From Burkholderiaceae bacterium (GTDB lineage Bacteria > Pseudomonadota > Gammaproteobacteria > Burkholderiales > Burkholderiaceae_C), in assembly GCA_024235955.1 (NCBI GenBank), contig JACKLJ010000002.1, positions 558,001 through 622,000 of the forward strand: 64,000 nucleotides of DNA, in the 5' to 3' direction. Position 1 is the first letter of the stretch. Each line of letters begins with the position of its first letter. The notes beneath the pieces are model-generated. The model saw nothing but the letters and a program-made list of their open reading frames with translations, searched no databases and was not told where the DNA came from. The translations under genes and the position numbers were made by a program. Of the stretch, positions 30,967 to 38,806 are shown in pieces.

Positions 30967-31514
30967 GGAGACTCCTTGGGGGTGGTGGATGGAACCGACG
31001 CGGCATGCCCGTGGACACGTCGCAGGTAAGCCGCTTCGGCCTGCGCGGCCTTGCTGGCGCACTCCTGGGCCTGGCGGCCCAGCGTGTGAAGGAGGCTGAT
31101 CTGCATGTTCAAAGCGATGCGCTGCAGCTCCATCGCGTACAGGTCGTCGATCAGCGAGGCCGGCGTCGCCGGACGGTCGAGCAGCGATTCCCACAGCGCC
31201 ACGCCCATGGAAGAACGGTCGTGGTTGCGCCAGCGCAGGAAGGTCGTGCCTGCGCCAGTGGTCTGCTGGGCCAGTTGCACGTCGAGCAGCGAGAAGGGGT
31301 AGGCCCGCGCCTGTTGCAGCACGCGCCGCTGCGCCAGCCCGATTAAGTCGTCGCGCAGCGCCGTGCACTGGTTGGCCCAGGCCTCCAGACTCCCCTTACC
31401 TTTAAAAGGCTGTAAAAGGCCTTTTAGGTAGGAGCCGTGTTCCAGGCGCTGGAAGTCCGCCTGTTCCAGCGGCAGGAAGCGCGCCGGTTGGCCGGTGGAA
31501 GACGATGCTGTCAT
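30963..31514 (-). CDS. DUF3158 family ICE protein
   Basis: This 183-residue mostly helical protein contains FLPLEQADFQRLEHGSYLKGLLQPFKGKG and a Gln/Ala-rich middle, matching DUF3158, which is found between the PFL_4669 gene and ssb in this ICE class. It overlaps both neighbours by 4 bp, so it is coupled to them. The function is unknown but tied to the replication module by position. Confidence 0.85.
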   Translation of the reverse strand: MTASSSTGQPARFLPLEQADFQRLEHGSYLKGLLQPFKGKGSLEAWANQCTALRDDLIGLAQRRVLQQARAYPFSLLDVQLAQQTTGAGTTFLRWRNHDRSSMGVALWESLLDRPATPASLIDDLYAMELQRIALNMQISLLHTLGRQAQECASKAAQAEAAYLRRVHGHAASVPSTTPKESP

Positions 31515-32290
31515 GCCTTCGTGCCTTCGCCGTCATGGTCGTGGTCGTCGTCCGCCACGTCGGCTGCGCCAGCGCTGGGTGCGGCATCCGCGGCTGTACC
31601 AGGCTTGCCCGACCGCCGTGCGATCGGTGGCGCAAAGCGCGAGCGGCGCGTGCCTTCGAGCACGTCCTGCGGCAACTCGCCGAACTTCTCCAGCGCCGCC
31701 CGCGCCACCGCGTTCTTCGAGGCGAAGTCGTCGCGCGTCGCGCCGGAGTAGCGGTACTGCTGTGCCAGCGAGAACAGGCTGCGCAGCGCATGCGCGCCGT
31801 CGTTGAGCCAGCGTTCCAGCGTGCTGCGGTCGATCAGCGCGGTGTGGTGGGCGAGGATCAGCTTGCGGGCCAGGTCGTCGTAGTCGGCCAGCAGGTACAC
31901 CGCCATGAAGCCGAGCTGCGCATTGACGAACAGCGGCAGCTTCACGGGCTGCACGTTCATGTTCTCGCCCAGCGACAGCGCGGGCGGCACGTCGGCCAGC
32001 GCCTGGTCCACCTGCTCACGCAGCGCCTGCAAGCTGTCCTTGGTCTGCGTCAGCTTGTCCTCGATGCGCAGCATCCAGAAATCCGAGTAGGGATCGTCCT
32101 GCTCGGCGCCGCGCTTCATCTTGTTCATCACGCTGATGTATCCGTTCAGGCCGATGATCCCGGGCCGGCCCTCGGCAGGCGCTCGGCCATGCCAGATGCG
32201 TGAAGCGTGGTGGGTGTGCAGCGTCAGCGACATCGCGCTGCGCAGCGATCCGAGATTCAACTGCAGGGGCGGCTGGGATTCATTGGCCAT
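31511..32290 (-). CDS. ICE protein, TIGR03761 (PFL_4669) family
   Basis: The 259-residue protein contains LTLHTHHASRIWHGRAP...GIIGLNGYISVMNKMKRGAEQDDPYSDFWMLRIE, the signature region of PFL_4669 proteins, and ends in an acidic His/Asp-rich tail. It is the first gene of a coupled PFL_4669-DUF3158-ssb unit with two copies of a CTATCCCC palindrome upstream. The function is unknown; its company suggests replication or processing of ICE DNA. Confidence 0.9.
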   Translation of the reverse strand: MANESQPPLQLNLGSLRSAMSLTLHTHHASRIWHGRAPAEGRPGIIGLNGYISVMNKMKRGAEQDDPYSDFWMLRIEDKLTQTKDSLQALREQVDQALADVPPALSLGENMNVQPVKLPLFVNAQLGFMAVYLLADYDDLARKLILAHHTALIDRSTLERWLNDGAHALRSLFSLAQQYRYSGATRDDFASKNAVARAALEKFGELPQDVLEGTRRSRFAPPIARRSGKPGTAADAAPSAGAADVADDDHDHDGEGTKA

Positions 32291-32409
32291 GGTGACGACT
32301 CGCGGTACGGGAACGAGCCGCCAGCATCGGCATCGCCCGGAAGGGCGTCAGTCAACAAACCGCAGCGGGTGCGCTCCCGGTTGTCGCCCCGGAAGGTCGC
32401 GTGTTCCGT

Positions 32410-32426
32410 CTATCCCCAGGGGATAG
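32410..32426. repeat. CTATCCCC/GGGGATAG palindrome, copy 2
   Basis: An 8-bp arm version with A at the centre lies 120 bp upstream of the PFL_4669 gene start and 70 bp from copy 3. Confidence 0.6.
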
Positions 32427-32496
32427 GTCCGCGCCGGGCTGCGACCGTGCGACGCATGACAGAACCGAAGCCGATGCCTGGAAGGCTTCGTGTCCC

Positions 32497-32517
32497 AGCT
32501 ATCCCCTGGGGATAGCT
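32497..32517. repeat. CTATCCCC/GGGGATAG palindrome, copy 3
   Basis: A 10-bp arm copy, identical over 21 bp to copy 1, lies 3 bp after the STY4528 stop and about 207 bp upstream of the PFL_4669 gene. Confidence 0.6.
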
Positions 32518-32519
32518 GC

Positions 32520-33770
32520 TCAGGAATCGCCCAGGGTTGAACGCAGTTTCGCCAGGTAGGCCCGCGCTGCCTCGCGGCCAGGGCCGTTCGGCGCGGGCGG
32601 TGGCGGTGCAGACGGTGCCGGTGCGGCTGGCCGTGGCGGCGGCGCAGGCGGCGTCGATGGCGAACCGCCTTCGCCGGCCCAGGCCTTGAACTCGCCGCGG
32701 ATCGCCTTCTGGATGATGCCGAACAGATAGCCGGCCGGGTTGCGTACCGCGCTGTTGCGGCAGCGCGCATCCCATTCGTCCAACACCGCCTGCCGCAGCG
32801 ACTCGTCCACCTGCTGCAAGGCCACCATCGCGCCGCTTTGCTGCTCGTCCTTCAAGCGCAGCAGGCGCTCGGGCAGGCGCAGGTGCTGCAACGACTTCGC
32901 GCGCGGTACTGTACGTACTTGATTTATACGATCCATACGTACAGTACGGTCCTCCTTCGGATTCCGAAGTGAGCCGTCTGGCGCGGATTTCAGCCCTGCT
33001 TCGGATTCCGAAGACGGGCCTTCGAGATTCCGAAGCAGGCCGTCCTGGCCTTCTTCGGATTCGTGATCCACAGGCGCTTGTGGATAACTCGCGTCCGCCC
33101 ATTCGTTGCGCGCCATGCGCTGTGCCAGCACCTGCAGCCGCGTGGGCAGCGTGCGGCCGTTGAGCATCGGGTCTTCGGCGATCTCGCGCAGGGTGTTCAT
33201 GCCGACGATCTGCACCGCCTTCGCCGCATGGGTCAGCGCCTGGCCGACCAGGCCGAGGTAGTCGGGGTCGAGCTGCATCGCCTCGAAGGGTGTCAGCGGT
33301 TCGTCGTGCAGCATGTAGAGGTTGCTCAGGATGCGCCCGGTCTTCGGGTCGCGGCGCCGTCGCACCAGGCTCAGCCAGCGCGTCAGCCGCAGCAGCGTCA
33401 AGGCGCGCGCCACGGTCTCGTGCGAGGCCTGCGCCGCGCAGGGCATCGAGGCGAGGTAGGGGCGAAGCTGGTCGTAGGTCGGGAACGCCGTCACGCCGTC
33501 GCTCTGGAGCTGCAGGCGGAGCACCTGCCAGGCGTTGCGCTCCAGCGGCGTCAGGCGCCGGTCGAGGAACAGCGCACGCGGCACGCTCTCGTGCCGGTTG
33601 CCGCTGTAGAGGAAGCCGTCGCTGACCGGCGCGGCCGGCGATGCAGCAGCAGCGCCGCGCGGGGCTGGCGGTGTCGGTGGTGCCCGTGGCACCAGTTCCC
33701 GCAGCGCGTCGTCGAACAGTGCCGACAGCGCCACGGGGCCATCGCGCCGGGGTGCGCCGCCGGTCGCCAT
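32520..33770 (-). CDS. STY4528-family pathogenicity-island replication protein
   Basis: The 416-residue protein has a winged-helix-like N-terminal half (FLYSGNRHESVPRALFLDRRLTPLERNAWQVLRLQLQ..., then SHETVARALTLLRLTRWLSLV), typical of the STY4528 family of ICE and island replication proteins. A linker with DNA-level repeats (about residues 230-290) and a Pro/Ala-rich C-terminus follow. It is presumed to start autonomous replication of the excised element. The linker overlaps an inverted repeat and TTCGGATTCCGAAG repeats that could be its own binding sites. Confidence 0.88.
   Translation of the reverse strand: MATGGAPRRDGPVALSALFDDALRELVPRAPPTPPAPRGAAAASPAAPVSDGFLYSGNRHESVPRALFLDRRLTPLERNAWQVLRLQLQSDGVTAFPTYDQLRPYLASMPCAAQASHETVARALTLLRLTRWLSLVRRRRDPKTGRILSNLYMLHDEPLTPFEAMQLDPDYLGLVGQALTHAAKAVQIVGMNTLREIAEDPMLNGRTLPTRLQVLAQRMARNEWADASYPQAPVDHESEEGQDGLLRNLEGPSSESEAGLKSAPDGSLRNPKEDRTVRMDRINQVRTVPRAKSLQHLRLPERLLRLKDEQQSGAMVALQQVDESLRQAVLDEWDARCRNSAVRNPAGYLFGIIQKAIRGEFKAWAGEGGSPSTPPAPPPRPAAPAPSAPPPPAPNGPGREAARAYLAKLRSTLGDS
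32906..32947. repeat. 12-bp inverted repeat inside the STY4528 gene
   Basis: GTACTGTACGTA and TACGTACAGTAC pair perfectly around an 18-bp AT-rich spacer, in an otherwise GC-rich coding stretch. The encoded peptide is itself a small repeat (RTVRMDRINQVRTV). Confidence 0.7.
32955..33065. repeat. TTCGGATTCCGAAG repeats inside the STY4528 gene
   Basis: Palindromic CTTCGGATTCCGAAG occurs at 32955-32969 and 32999-33013, a one-base variant at 33020-33035 and a partial copy from 33053. They lie beside the 12-bp inverted repeat and look like iterated protein-binding sites. Confidence 0.65.
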
Positions 33771-33773
33771 GGC

Positions 33774-34334
33774 CTACACCAGCCCCTGGTCGATCCAGTT
33801 GCGTATCGCCGACCAGATCACCGACATCGGCAGGTTCAAGGTCTCGGCCAGGTCCATGGTCAGCGTCAGCATCGCCACCTCATCGTCCAGCGCGATGCCG
33901 CGCTCCATGACGCCGGCCTTCCACTGCTTCCACAGCGCCGTGTCCTGCGCCTCGTCCAGCACCGGATGCCGCCCCTTGCGCTTGGGCAGGCCGAGGATGT
34001 CGCGGCGCAGGGCCACCTCCTGGTGCGTAAGCCCGTAGAAGCGGCTGACCATCTCCGTGCTGGCGCCCAGGCGCAGCATGCGGTCGACCGTCGCGATCTC
34101 TCGCTCCACGTCGTGCACTTGGCTCAGCAGCCGCTTCAGCACATCGCGGTTCACCGACACCGAACACCACGACACCGTGGCGTTCACCAGCATGCTCACG
34201 AGTTCGGGGTGCTTGAGCGCGTCCAGCTCCTCCTCGCCGAAGCCCATCGCCTTGCAGCGCCGCAGTTGCCCATTGCGCAGGTCGTGCAGCGCCTGTGCGA
34301 TGACGGCCTGGTTGAGCGGATGCGGTGCCGACAT
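33774..34334 (-). CDS. DUF2857 family ICE protein
   Basis: The 186-residue helical protein has a MGFGEEELDALKHPELVSMLVNATVSWCSVSVNRDVLKRLL N-terminal part and a LGASTEMVSRFYGLTHQEVALRRDILGL segment that reads as a helix-turn-helix. This matches DUF2857, which lies between parB and the STY4528 gene in this backbone. A DNA-binding or regulatory role is likely but inferred. Confidence 0.88.
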   Translation of the reverse strand: MSAPHPLNQAVIAQALHDLRNGQLRRCKAMGFGEEELDALKHPELVSMLVNATVSWCSVSVNRDVLKRLLSQVHDVEREIATVDRMLRLGASTEMVSRFYGLTHQEVALRRDILGLPKRKGRHPVLDEAQDTALWKQWKAGVMERGIALDDEVAMLTLTMDLAETLNLPMSVIWSAIRNWIDQGLV

Positions 34335-34346
34335 GATGGCCTCTGC

Positions 34347-36014
34347 TCAGGCGCCGTGGCCGGGGTTGCTGGAGGCCGCGCCGGTCTCCAGATCCAGCAG
34401 CCGGCGCGCCATGCGCAGCAGCCGGAACAGCTTTACCAGCCCGGCATCGCTCAGGCGCGGATATGCGCCGCCGCCATGCAGCAAGGCCGCCAGGTCGTCG
34501 GCCAGCCGGGCGCCATCGAAGCCGGGGGCGGGTCGGGGCGCGGCGCACAGCGCATGCAGCAAGGTCAGCACCGCACACGCGAACGGAGGCAATGCGCGCA
34601 CCGCCGGGGGCGCCACGCAGACGAAGCCCATGCCGCCTTCGCTGGGTTCGACCTGCCCGGCCACGTCGGCTTCCTCGGCGATCTCGCGCGCGAACTGCGC
34701 GATGTGCACCCGCAGCCGATCCGGCACATCCAGGCCGGGCTCGATGTACCAGACATCCGAGATGGGGTAGAGCCCGCCCGCCTGCACAGGGATCGCGCGC
34801 AGCGCGTCGGCCTCGAAGTCGGGCAGCTTGTCGCCCATCTGATCGGCCACCATGCGCTGGATGGATTGCAGGCGTTCGGTGGTCGGGGCCGGGGACACGA
34901 TGTGACCCTGCAGGCGTTCGTCATCCTGCTGCATGCCCTTGTCGCTGGCGGCCGGCGTGGAACCGGCCTGCGCAGCCTGGCCAGGGCCAGGCTCCGACGA
35001 CTGCACCGAGGGGCCGGGCGGCAGCGAAGGCGGTGACGGTGGTCGCGGTGGCCCGGCCGGCACCGCAGGTCTTGCCGCCTGCAGCGGCGCAGGATCGCTG
35101 GTCAATGCGCGCTGCCGGCTCTCGCTGTCGTCGATTTCCAGGCTCAGCGTGTCGTAGTCCGCTTCCAGCAGCTCGGCCATCTGGCCGACCAGCTCGTCCT
35201 GCACCCGCTGCGGTGAGAAGTTGTCGGGCTGCGTGTCGAACTGCGCCAGCACGTCCTGGAACAGCGTAGCGAAGTCCATCGACAGGTTGCGCCTCAGGGC
35301 ACGCCGCTCCCAGGTGCGTTCGCAGGCCTTGCGCAGCACCGCGAGCCGTTCCACCTGATGCCGGCCGAGCCCGCCGTACAGCAGCGTGGGGATCGCCGGG
35401 AGCAGGTAGTGCACGGCGTCCTGCATGCGGCTGATGTGCGACTGCGGCAGCGGGAAGCCATCGGCCGTAAGCCGCCGCGCCAGCTCGCTCTGCGACAGCG
35501 GCTGGCCGCTGTCCCGCCCCATTTCCTGCTCGTAGAACTCGCGCGCCTTCTCCACGCCCAAGGCCCGCTCGATGAAGCTGAGCCCGCCGCGCAACTCGTT
35601 CTCGGCCAGGTGCCCGGTCAGCATCACCACTTCGCCGCGCTGCGGCCACGGGCGGAACAGGCAGGGGATGCGGAAGAACCGTTCGTCTTTCGTCTCGCTC
35701 CACAGCTCGCGCAGGATCGCCAGGCGCGTGTTGCCGCCGTTGCGGATGATGTAGTGCGGTTCGCCGGGCCGGCGCGTGATCGCGGGCGGCGCATCGAGCC
35801 CGCGTTCGCGGATCGAGGCCTTGATGTCCTCGTAGGCCGGGTTGCGCGTCACGCGCGGGTCGTGGTCGTAGGGGCGCAACTGGTCCAGCGTCACCACCAT
35901 CGGCGTGTCGGCGATGGGGTCGCTCAGGGCCGCGACCGAAGGGCCGTTGCGCTCGAAGCCCGAGGCCAGCAGATTGGCGGCCATGTCCTGCGGCGTCAGG
36001 TCAGCCACGGCCAT
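34347..36014 (-). CDS. parB: ParB-family partition protein of the ICE
   Basis: From the ATG at 36014 the product has 555 residues; a GTG two codons later has better spacing to AGGAG. The N-terminal ParB/Srx nuclease-like region (VTLDQLRPYDHDPRVTRNPAYEDIKASIRERGL, then IIRNGGNTRLAILREL) is followed by a helix-turn-helix (LSQSELARRLTADGFPLPQSHISRM). A Pro-rich linker and a C-terminal domain complete it. This large ParB form is typical of clc/PFGI-1 ICEs and acts with ParA for maintenance. The stop is 12 bp from DUF2857. Confidence 0.92.
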   Translation of the reverse strand: MAVADLTPQDMAANLLASGFERNGPSVAALSDPIADTPMVVTLDQLRPYDHDPRVTRNPAYEDIKASIRERGLDAPPAITRRPGEPHYIIRNGGNTRLAILRELWSETKDERFFRIPCLFRPWPQRGEVVMLTGHLAENELRGGLSFIERALGVEKAREFYEQEMGRDSGQPLSQSELARRLTADGFPLPQSHISRMQDAVHYLLPAIPTLLYGGLGRHQVERLAVLRKACERTWERRALRRNLSMDFATLFQDVLAQFDTQPDNFSPQRVQDELVGQMAELLEADYDTLSLEIDDSESRQRALTSDPAPLQAARPAVPAGPPRPPSPPSLPPGPSVQSSEPGPGQAAQAGSTPAASDKGMQQDDERLQGHIVSPAPTTERLQSIQRMVADQMGDKLPDFEADALRAIPVQAGGLYPISDVWYIEPGLDVPDRLRVHIAQFAREIAEEADVAGQVEPSEGGMGFVCVAPPAVRALPPFACAVLTLLHALCAAPRPAPGFDGARLADDLAALLHGGGAYPRLSDAGLVKLFRLLRMARRLLDLETGAASSNPGHGA

Positions 36015-36258
36015 TCTCCTGAGATGCTGCAACACCCTGGGCCGCCTGTCGGTCGGCGCGGCGAAGCTGCGCACGGGCGTTGCGCTCGGCGCGGTGGTCG
36101 CTCGCCGTCGAGCTGGTGTAGATCGGCGCGCAGCCTTGCTTCGTGAACAGCAGGTGCCCGCCGCGGGTGCGCACCACCTTCCAACCTTCTCCCAGGGCGA
36201 ACTCGATCAGCCCTCGCAGCCGCTTGTGGCCGCGGGCCAGGTCATGTGCGCTGGCCAT
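36001..36258 (-). CDS. HicA-like small protein between parA and parB
   Basis: I set the start at the ATG at 36258 (85 residues), which overlaps the parA stop by 17 bp; the longer frame is a shadow of parA. The sequence HKRLRGLIEFALGEGWKVVRTRGGHLLFTKQGCAPIYTSSTASD has the dsRBD-like HicA layout, with the conserved GGH(L/F)xF strand carrying the catalytic-type His. No HicB antitoxin is adjacent. It may be a co-opted RNA-binding protein in the par operon rather than a toxin. Confidence 0.75.
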   Translation of the reverse strand: MASAHDLARGHKRLRGLIEFALGEGWKVVRTRGGHLLFTKQGCAPIYTSSTASDHRAERNARAQLRRADRQAAQGVAASQENGRG

Positions 36259-37108
36259 GGCCGGCCCCTCCCGCGTCGCCTCGGCCGGTGACGAGCGCAA
36301 AGCGCTCCTGCCACGCCGGGAACAGCTCGCCGGCCAGCGCGCGCATGGTCTCCAATGCGGCAGGTGCCGTGCGGCCCGCCGGCTGGCGGTATTCCACCCG
36401 ATGCACCGGCAGTCCGCGCGTCGCGGCGCGCTGATAGGCTTCAATCGCCGGCACGTCGGTGTCCAGCACGCGCACGCCAGGCTGCTCCTGGAATACCTGA
36501 CGCAGCGCCTGCTGGATCAGCCGCGCATTCGACGACACCGGATGCACGCGGTTGATGAGCAGGTGCAGCGGCGGCGGCTCGATGCCGAGGTGGCGGTACG
36601 GCGCGATGTCCTCGATGAGTTGCAGCGTGCCGCGCCGCAGCTCGCGCGCCGCGAGGATTTCCGGCGTCACCGGCGAAAGCGCCAAGTTCGAGGCCAGCAC
36701 CGCCATCTCCAGCAGCACGCTGCGCGCGCCCTGGGTGTCGATCAGCAGCAGGTCGTAGTGCGGCGCCAGCGTGGGCAGCAGGTGGCGCAGCCGCAATCTG
36801 CCATCGGGCGCGTGCAGCAGCAGCGTGTTCAGCTCGCCGCGGTCGTCGTTCGAGAGCACCAGGTCAAGCCGCTCGATCGCGGTGCGCGACACCAGTTGCT
36901 CGGCGCGCTGCTCGTTGTAGGCCAGCATCTCGTAGATGCCGGCCGGCGCGCGCTCGGCCAGCGTGAAGTAGCTCGACAGCGTGGGCTGCACGTCCAGGTC
37001 CAGCAGCAGCACGCGCAGCCCGGTGTCGGCTGCGAAGCCGCCCAGGTTGGCCGCCGTCGTGGTCTTGCCGACGCCGCCCTTGGTCGAAATGATGGACACC
37101 ACCTGCAT
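36242..37108 (-). CDS. parA: ParA partition ATPase
   Basis: The ATG at 37108 (288 residues) follows GGGAGAGG closely; 18 extra codons upstream have no ribosome site. The deviant Walker A STKGGVGKTT (residues 7-16) and the LLLDLDVQPTLS motif are intact, as is DLLLIDTQG. It belongs to the Soj/ParA family found at the alpA end of clc/PFGI-1 ICEs, and in those elements ParA is needed for stable maintenance of the excised circle. Confidence 0.95.
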   Translation of the reverse strand: MQVVSIISTKGGVGKTTTAANLGGFAADTGLRVLLLDLDVQPTLSSYFTLAERAPAGIYEMLAYNEQRAEQLVSRTAIERLDLVLSNDDRGELNTLLLHAPDGRLRLRHLLPTLAPHYDLLLIDTQGARSVLLEMAVLASNLALSPVTPEILAARELRRGTLQLIEDIAPYRHLGIEPPPLHLLINRVHPVSSNARLIQQALRQVFQEQPGVRVLDTDVPAIEAYQRAATRGLPVHRVEYRQPAGRTAPAALETMRALAGELFPAWQERFALVTGRGDAGGAGHGQRT

Positions 37109-37148
37109 GGGCCTCTCCCGGTTGAATGGCATGTACCGAGGAAAAGCG

Positions 37149-37367
37149 TCAGGCGCGCTCATCGAGGCGATCGGCGATCCACTGCTCGACCTCCGCCGAG
37201 TCCCAGCCCACGGCGCGCACGCCCAAGCGCAGCGCCTTGGGGAACTTGCCTTCTTTCATCAGGCTGTAGATGTGCGCGCGCTTGAAGCCGGTTTTGGCCT
37301 CGACTTCGGCGCGACGCAGGATGCGGTGCTCGGCCGGCACTGCCGGCGCGGTGGTCTGCGAAGACAT
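37149..37367 (-). CDS. alpA: AlpA-family DNA-binding regulator
   Basis: The 72-residue protein has an AlpA/MerR-like winged helix (ILRRAEVEAKTGFKRAHIYSLMKEGKFPKALRLGVRAVGWDSAEVEQWI). AGGAG lies 8 bp upstream of the ATG at 37367. AlpA-type proteins sit at the head of the parA-parB operon in this ICE class and control element genes. Two identical palindromes at 37444 and 37465 are likely sites in its promoter region. Confidence 0.9.
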   Translation of the reverse strand: MSSQTTAPAVPAEHRILRRAEVEAKTGFKRAHIYSLMKEGKFPKALRLGVRAVGWDSAEVEQWIADRLDERA

Positions 37368-37443
37368 GAGAGACACTCCTTGACGCTCACTGGCGCTGTT
37401 CGGAAAGTGCCTCGTATTCAATACACCGCGGTCGCCGAAATCA

Positions 37444-37476
37444 CTGCAATTGCAGAAGCAGCGACTGCAATTGCAG
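37444..37476. promoter_or_regulatory. Twin CTGCAATTGCAG palindromes upstream of alpA
   Basis: Two identical 12-bp perfect palindromes start at 37444 and 37465, 21 bp apart (two helical turns), in the short region between alpA and the upstream gene. This spacing suits cooperative binding of dimers on one DNA face. Confidence 0.7.
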
Positions 37477-37508
37477 TGCGCCGCATCGGCATCATGCTGG
37501 CCGCGTCG

Positions 37509-38267
37509 TCAGCGCGACGCCTCCAGGTGGCGCCGCGCCTGCGCGAGCTTGCTCCACAGCGTCCGCTCGCTGAGACCCGGCCGCCCCTCATGGTGTGCGA
37601 TCAGCGCGCTGACCACGGCATCCATGCTGCGGAACGACGAATAGGCCGCGCCTGACGGCGAATTGCCCAGCAGCAGCGTCAGCAGTCCGCCGATGATGTT
37701 GAGGTAAGTCGTCTCGCTGCGCAGGCCAGGCTCGCGCGCCTGTTCGTCGTTGGCCGCGCGCGTGGCATGTTCCTTCGCCAGTGCTTCGTGCGCGGTGCGC
37801 AGCGTTTCATGCACCAGGGCAAGTTCGGCAAGTTGCGACTTCGCTGCTTCGCGATCGGCCAGCAGAATGTTGAGCGTGTCCACGCTCACCGCCGGATGCA
37901 CCGCGCGTTCGATGCCGTCAAACAAAAACCCCGGCCGATCGCCGGGGTAGAACTGCGACATCCACGCTTTCAAGTCCACGTGGCGCACGGTCAACTCGGG
38001 GTCGTCGAGCGCCGGCCGCTGCGAGTCCAGCACGATGCCGGCCTTGCCACCGGGCAATTCGCCATGCGTCAGCGCGTCGAAGATGCGCTCGGCATACAGG
38101 CGCAGCAGCGGCCAGCGCGGGAATTCGCCGGGCTCCGGCATGGCACGCTGCTCCAGCGCTTCCAGAATACGCTGCTCGAAGCGCAGGAGACCGCACCAGC
38201 GGACGGCCGCCTCGATCGGTCGGTAGTACGTCTTTGCGCCAAAGGCGTGGCTGCTCGATTTCGGCAT
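37509..38267 (-). CDS. Conserved ICE-end hypothetical protein, 252 aa
   Basis: The ATG at 38267 with GAAGAG upstream gives 252 residues; 18 more codons are open without support. It begins MPKSSSHAFGAKTYYRPIEAAVRWCGLLRFEQRILEAL, has an acidic/aromatic middle and a coiled coil at about 150-190 (EAAKSQLAELALVHETLRTAHEALAKEHAT). The family is unnamed but, to my recollection, commonly precedes alpA at this end of such elements. The function is unknown. Confidence 0.78.
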   Translation of the reverse strand: MPKSSSHAFGAKTYYRPIEAAVRWCGLLRFEQRILEALEQRAMPEPGEFPRWPLLRLYAERIFDALTHGELPGGKAGIVLDSQRPALDDPELTVRHVDLKAWMSQFYPGDRPGFLFDGIERAVHPAVSVDTLNILLADREAAKSQLAELALVHETLRTAHEALAKEHATRAANDEQAREPGLRSETTYLNIIGGLLTLLLGNSPSGAAYSSFRSMDAVVSALIAHHEGRPGLSERTLWSKLAQARRHLEASR

Positions 38268-38806
38268 AACGCGCTCTTCCCATCGTCGGATCGACACATG
38301 GCAAGCGCGCGCGGCCCACATGGGCGCAGCGATTGCCCAAAGAACCCGATAAAGCGCGAGCCGGTCGGCATCGTGGTGGACGTTGGGTGCGGCGATGTCG
38401 CCGAGCGTTACGCAGGGGGCAAACCTCCTTGCGGTGCCCGCTACACCTCAACCATAATGCACCTGCGAAAAATCTTGTTACCGGCGCAACGGTCTGAAAA
38501 GCCGCGCATCCAAGTTCGATCAGGAAGGGATGCCGCGCTTTACCGGAAAACCAGGGCAAAGTTTTCGTAGGAATACGGGCGGGGTAAAGCGCCAATGCGA
38601 CTTCCGGCTGAGCCGGTTTGCATCCAGCAAGGGCTCATGCGTTCTGCGTCACTGCTGTGACCTCGACAGCTTGAAGGTGCCTTGCTTGATGCCGGGTGGA
38701 TAGGCCCGATTCGCCATCCATGCCCGTGACGCAAAAGGTCGGCCGCCGATGCAATGCGGGTCAAGGTCCAGACCGAAAGGGAATCGTACCGTCCAAAATC
38801 CCCGCG
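38268..38806. other. Gene-free stretch at the presumed ICE end
   Basis: I see no supported gene, tRNA or clear attachment repeat in these 539 bp. Backbone ICE genes stop here and unrelated accessory genes follow, so an attachment site or old junction could lie here or beyond. A GATTCCCTT-like stretch near 38785 is too short to call. Confidence 0.4.

Noticed and set aside
33063..35036. A 657-codon plus-strand frame opposite parB and STY4528
   Set aside because: It spans three real minus-strand genes, has biased composition and shows no recognisable domain.
38760..38800. A possible tRNA-Gly-type attachment repeat near 38785
   Set aside because: Only about ten bases resemble a T-arm end; no tRNA or second copy is visible in the window.
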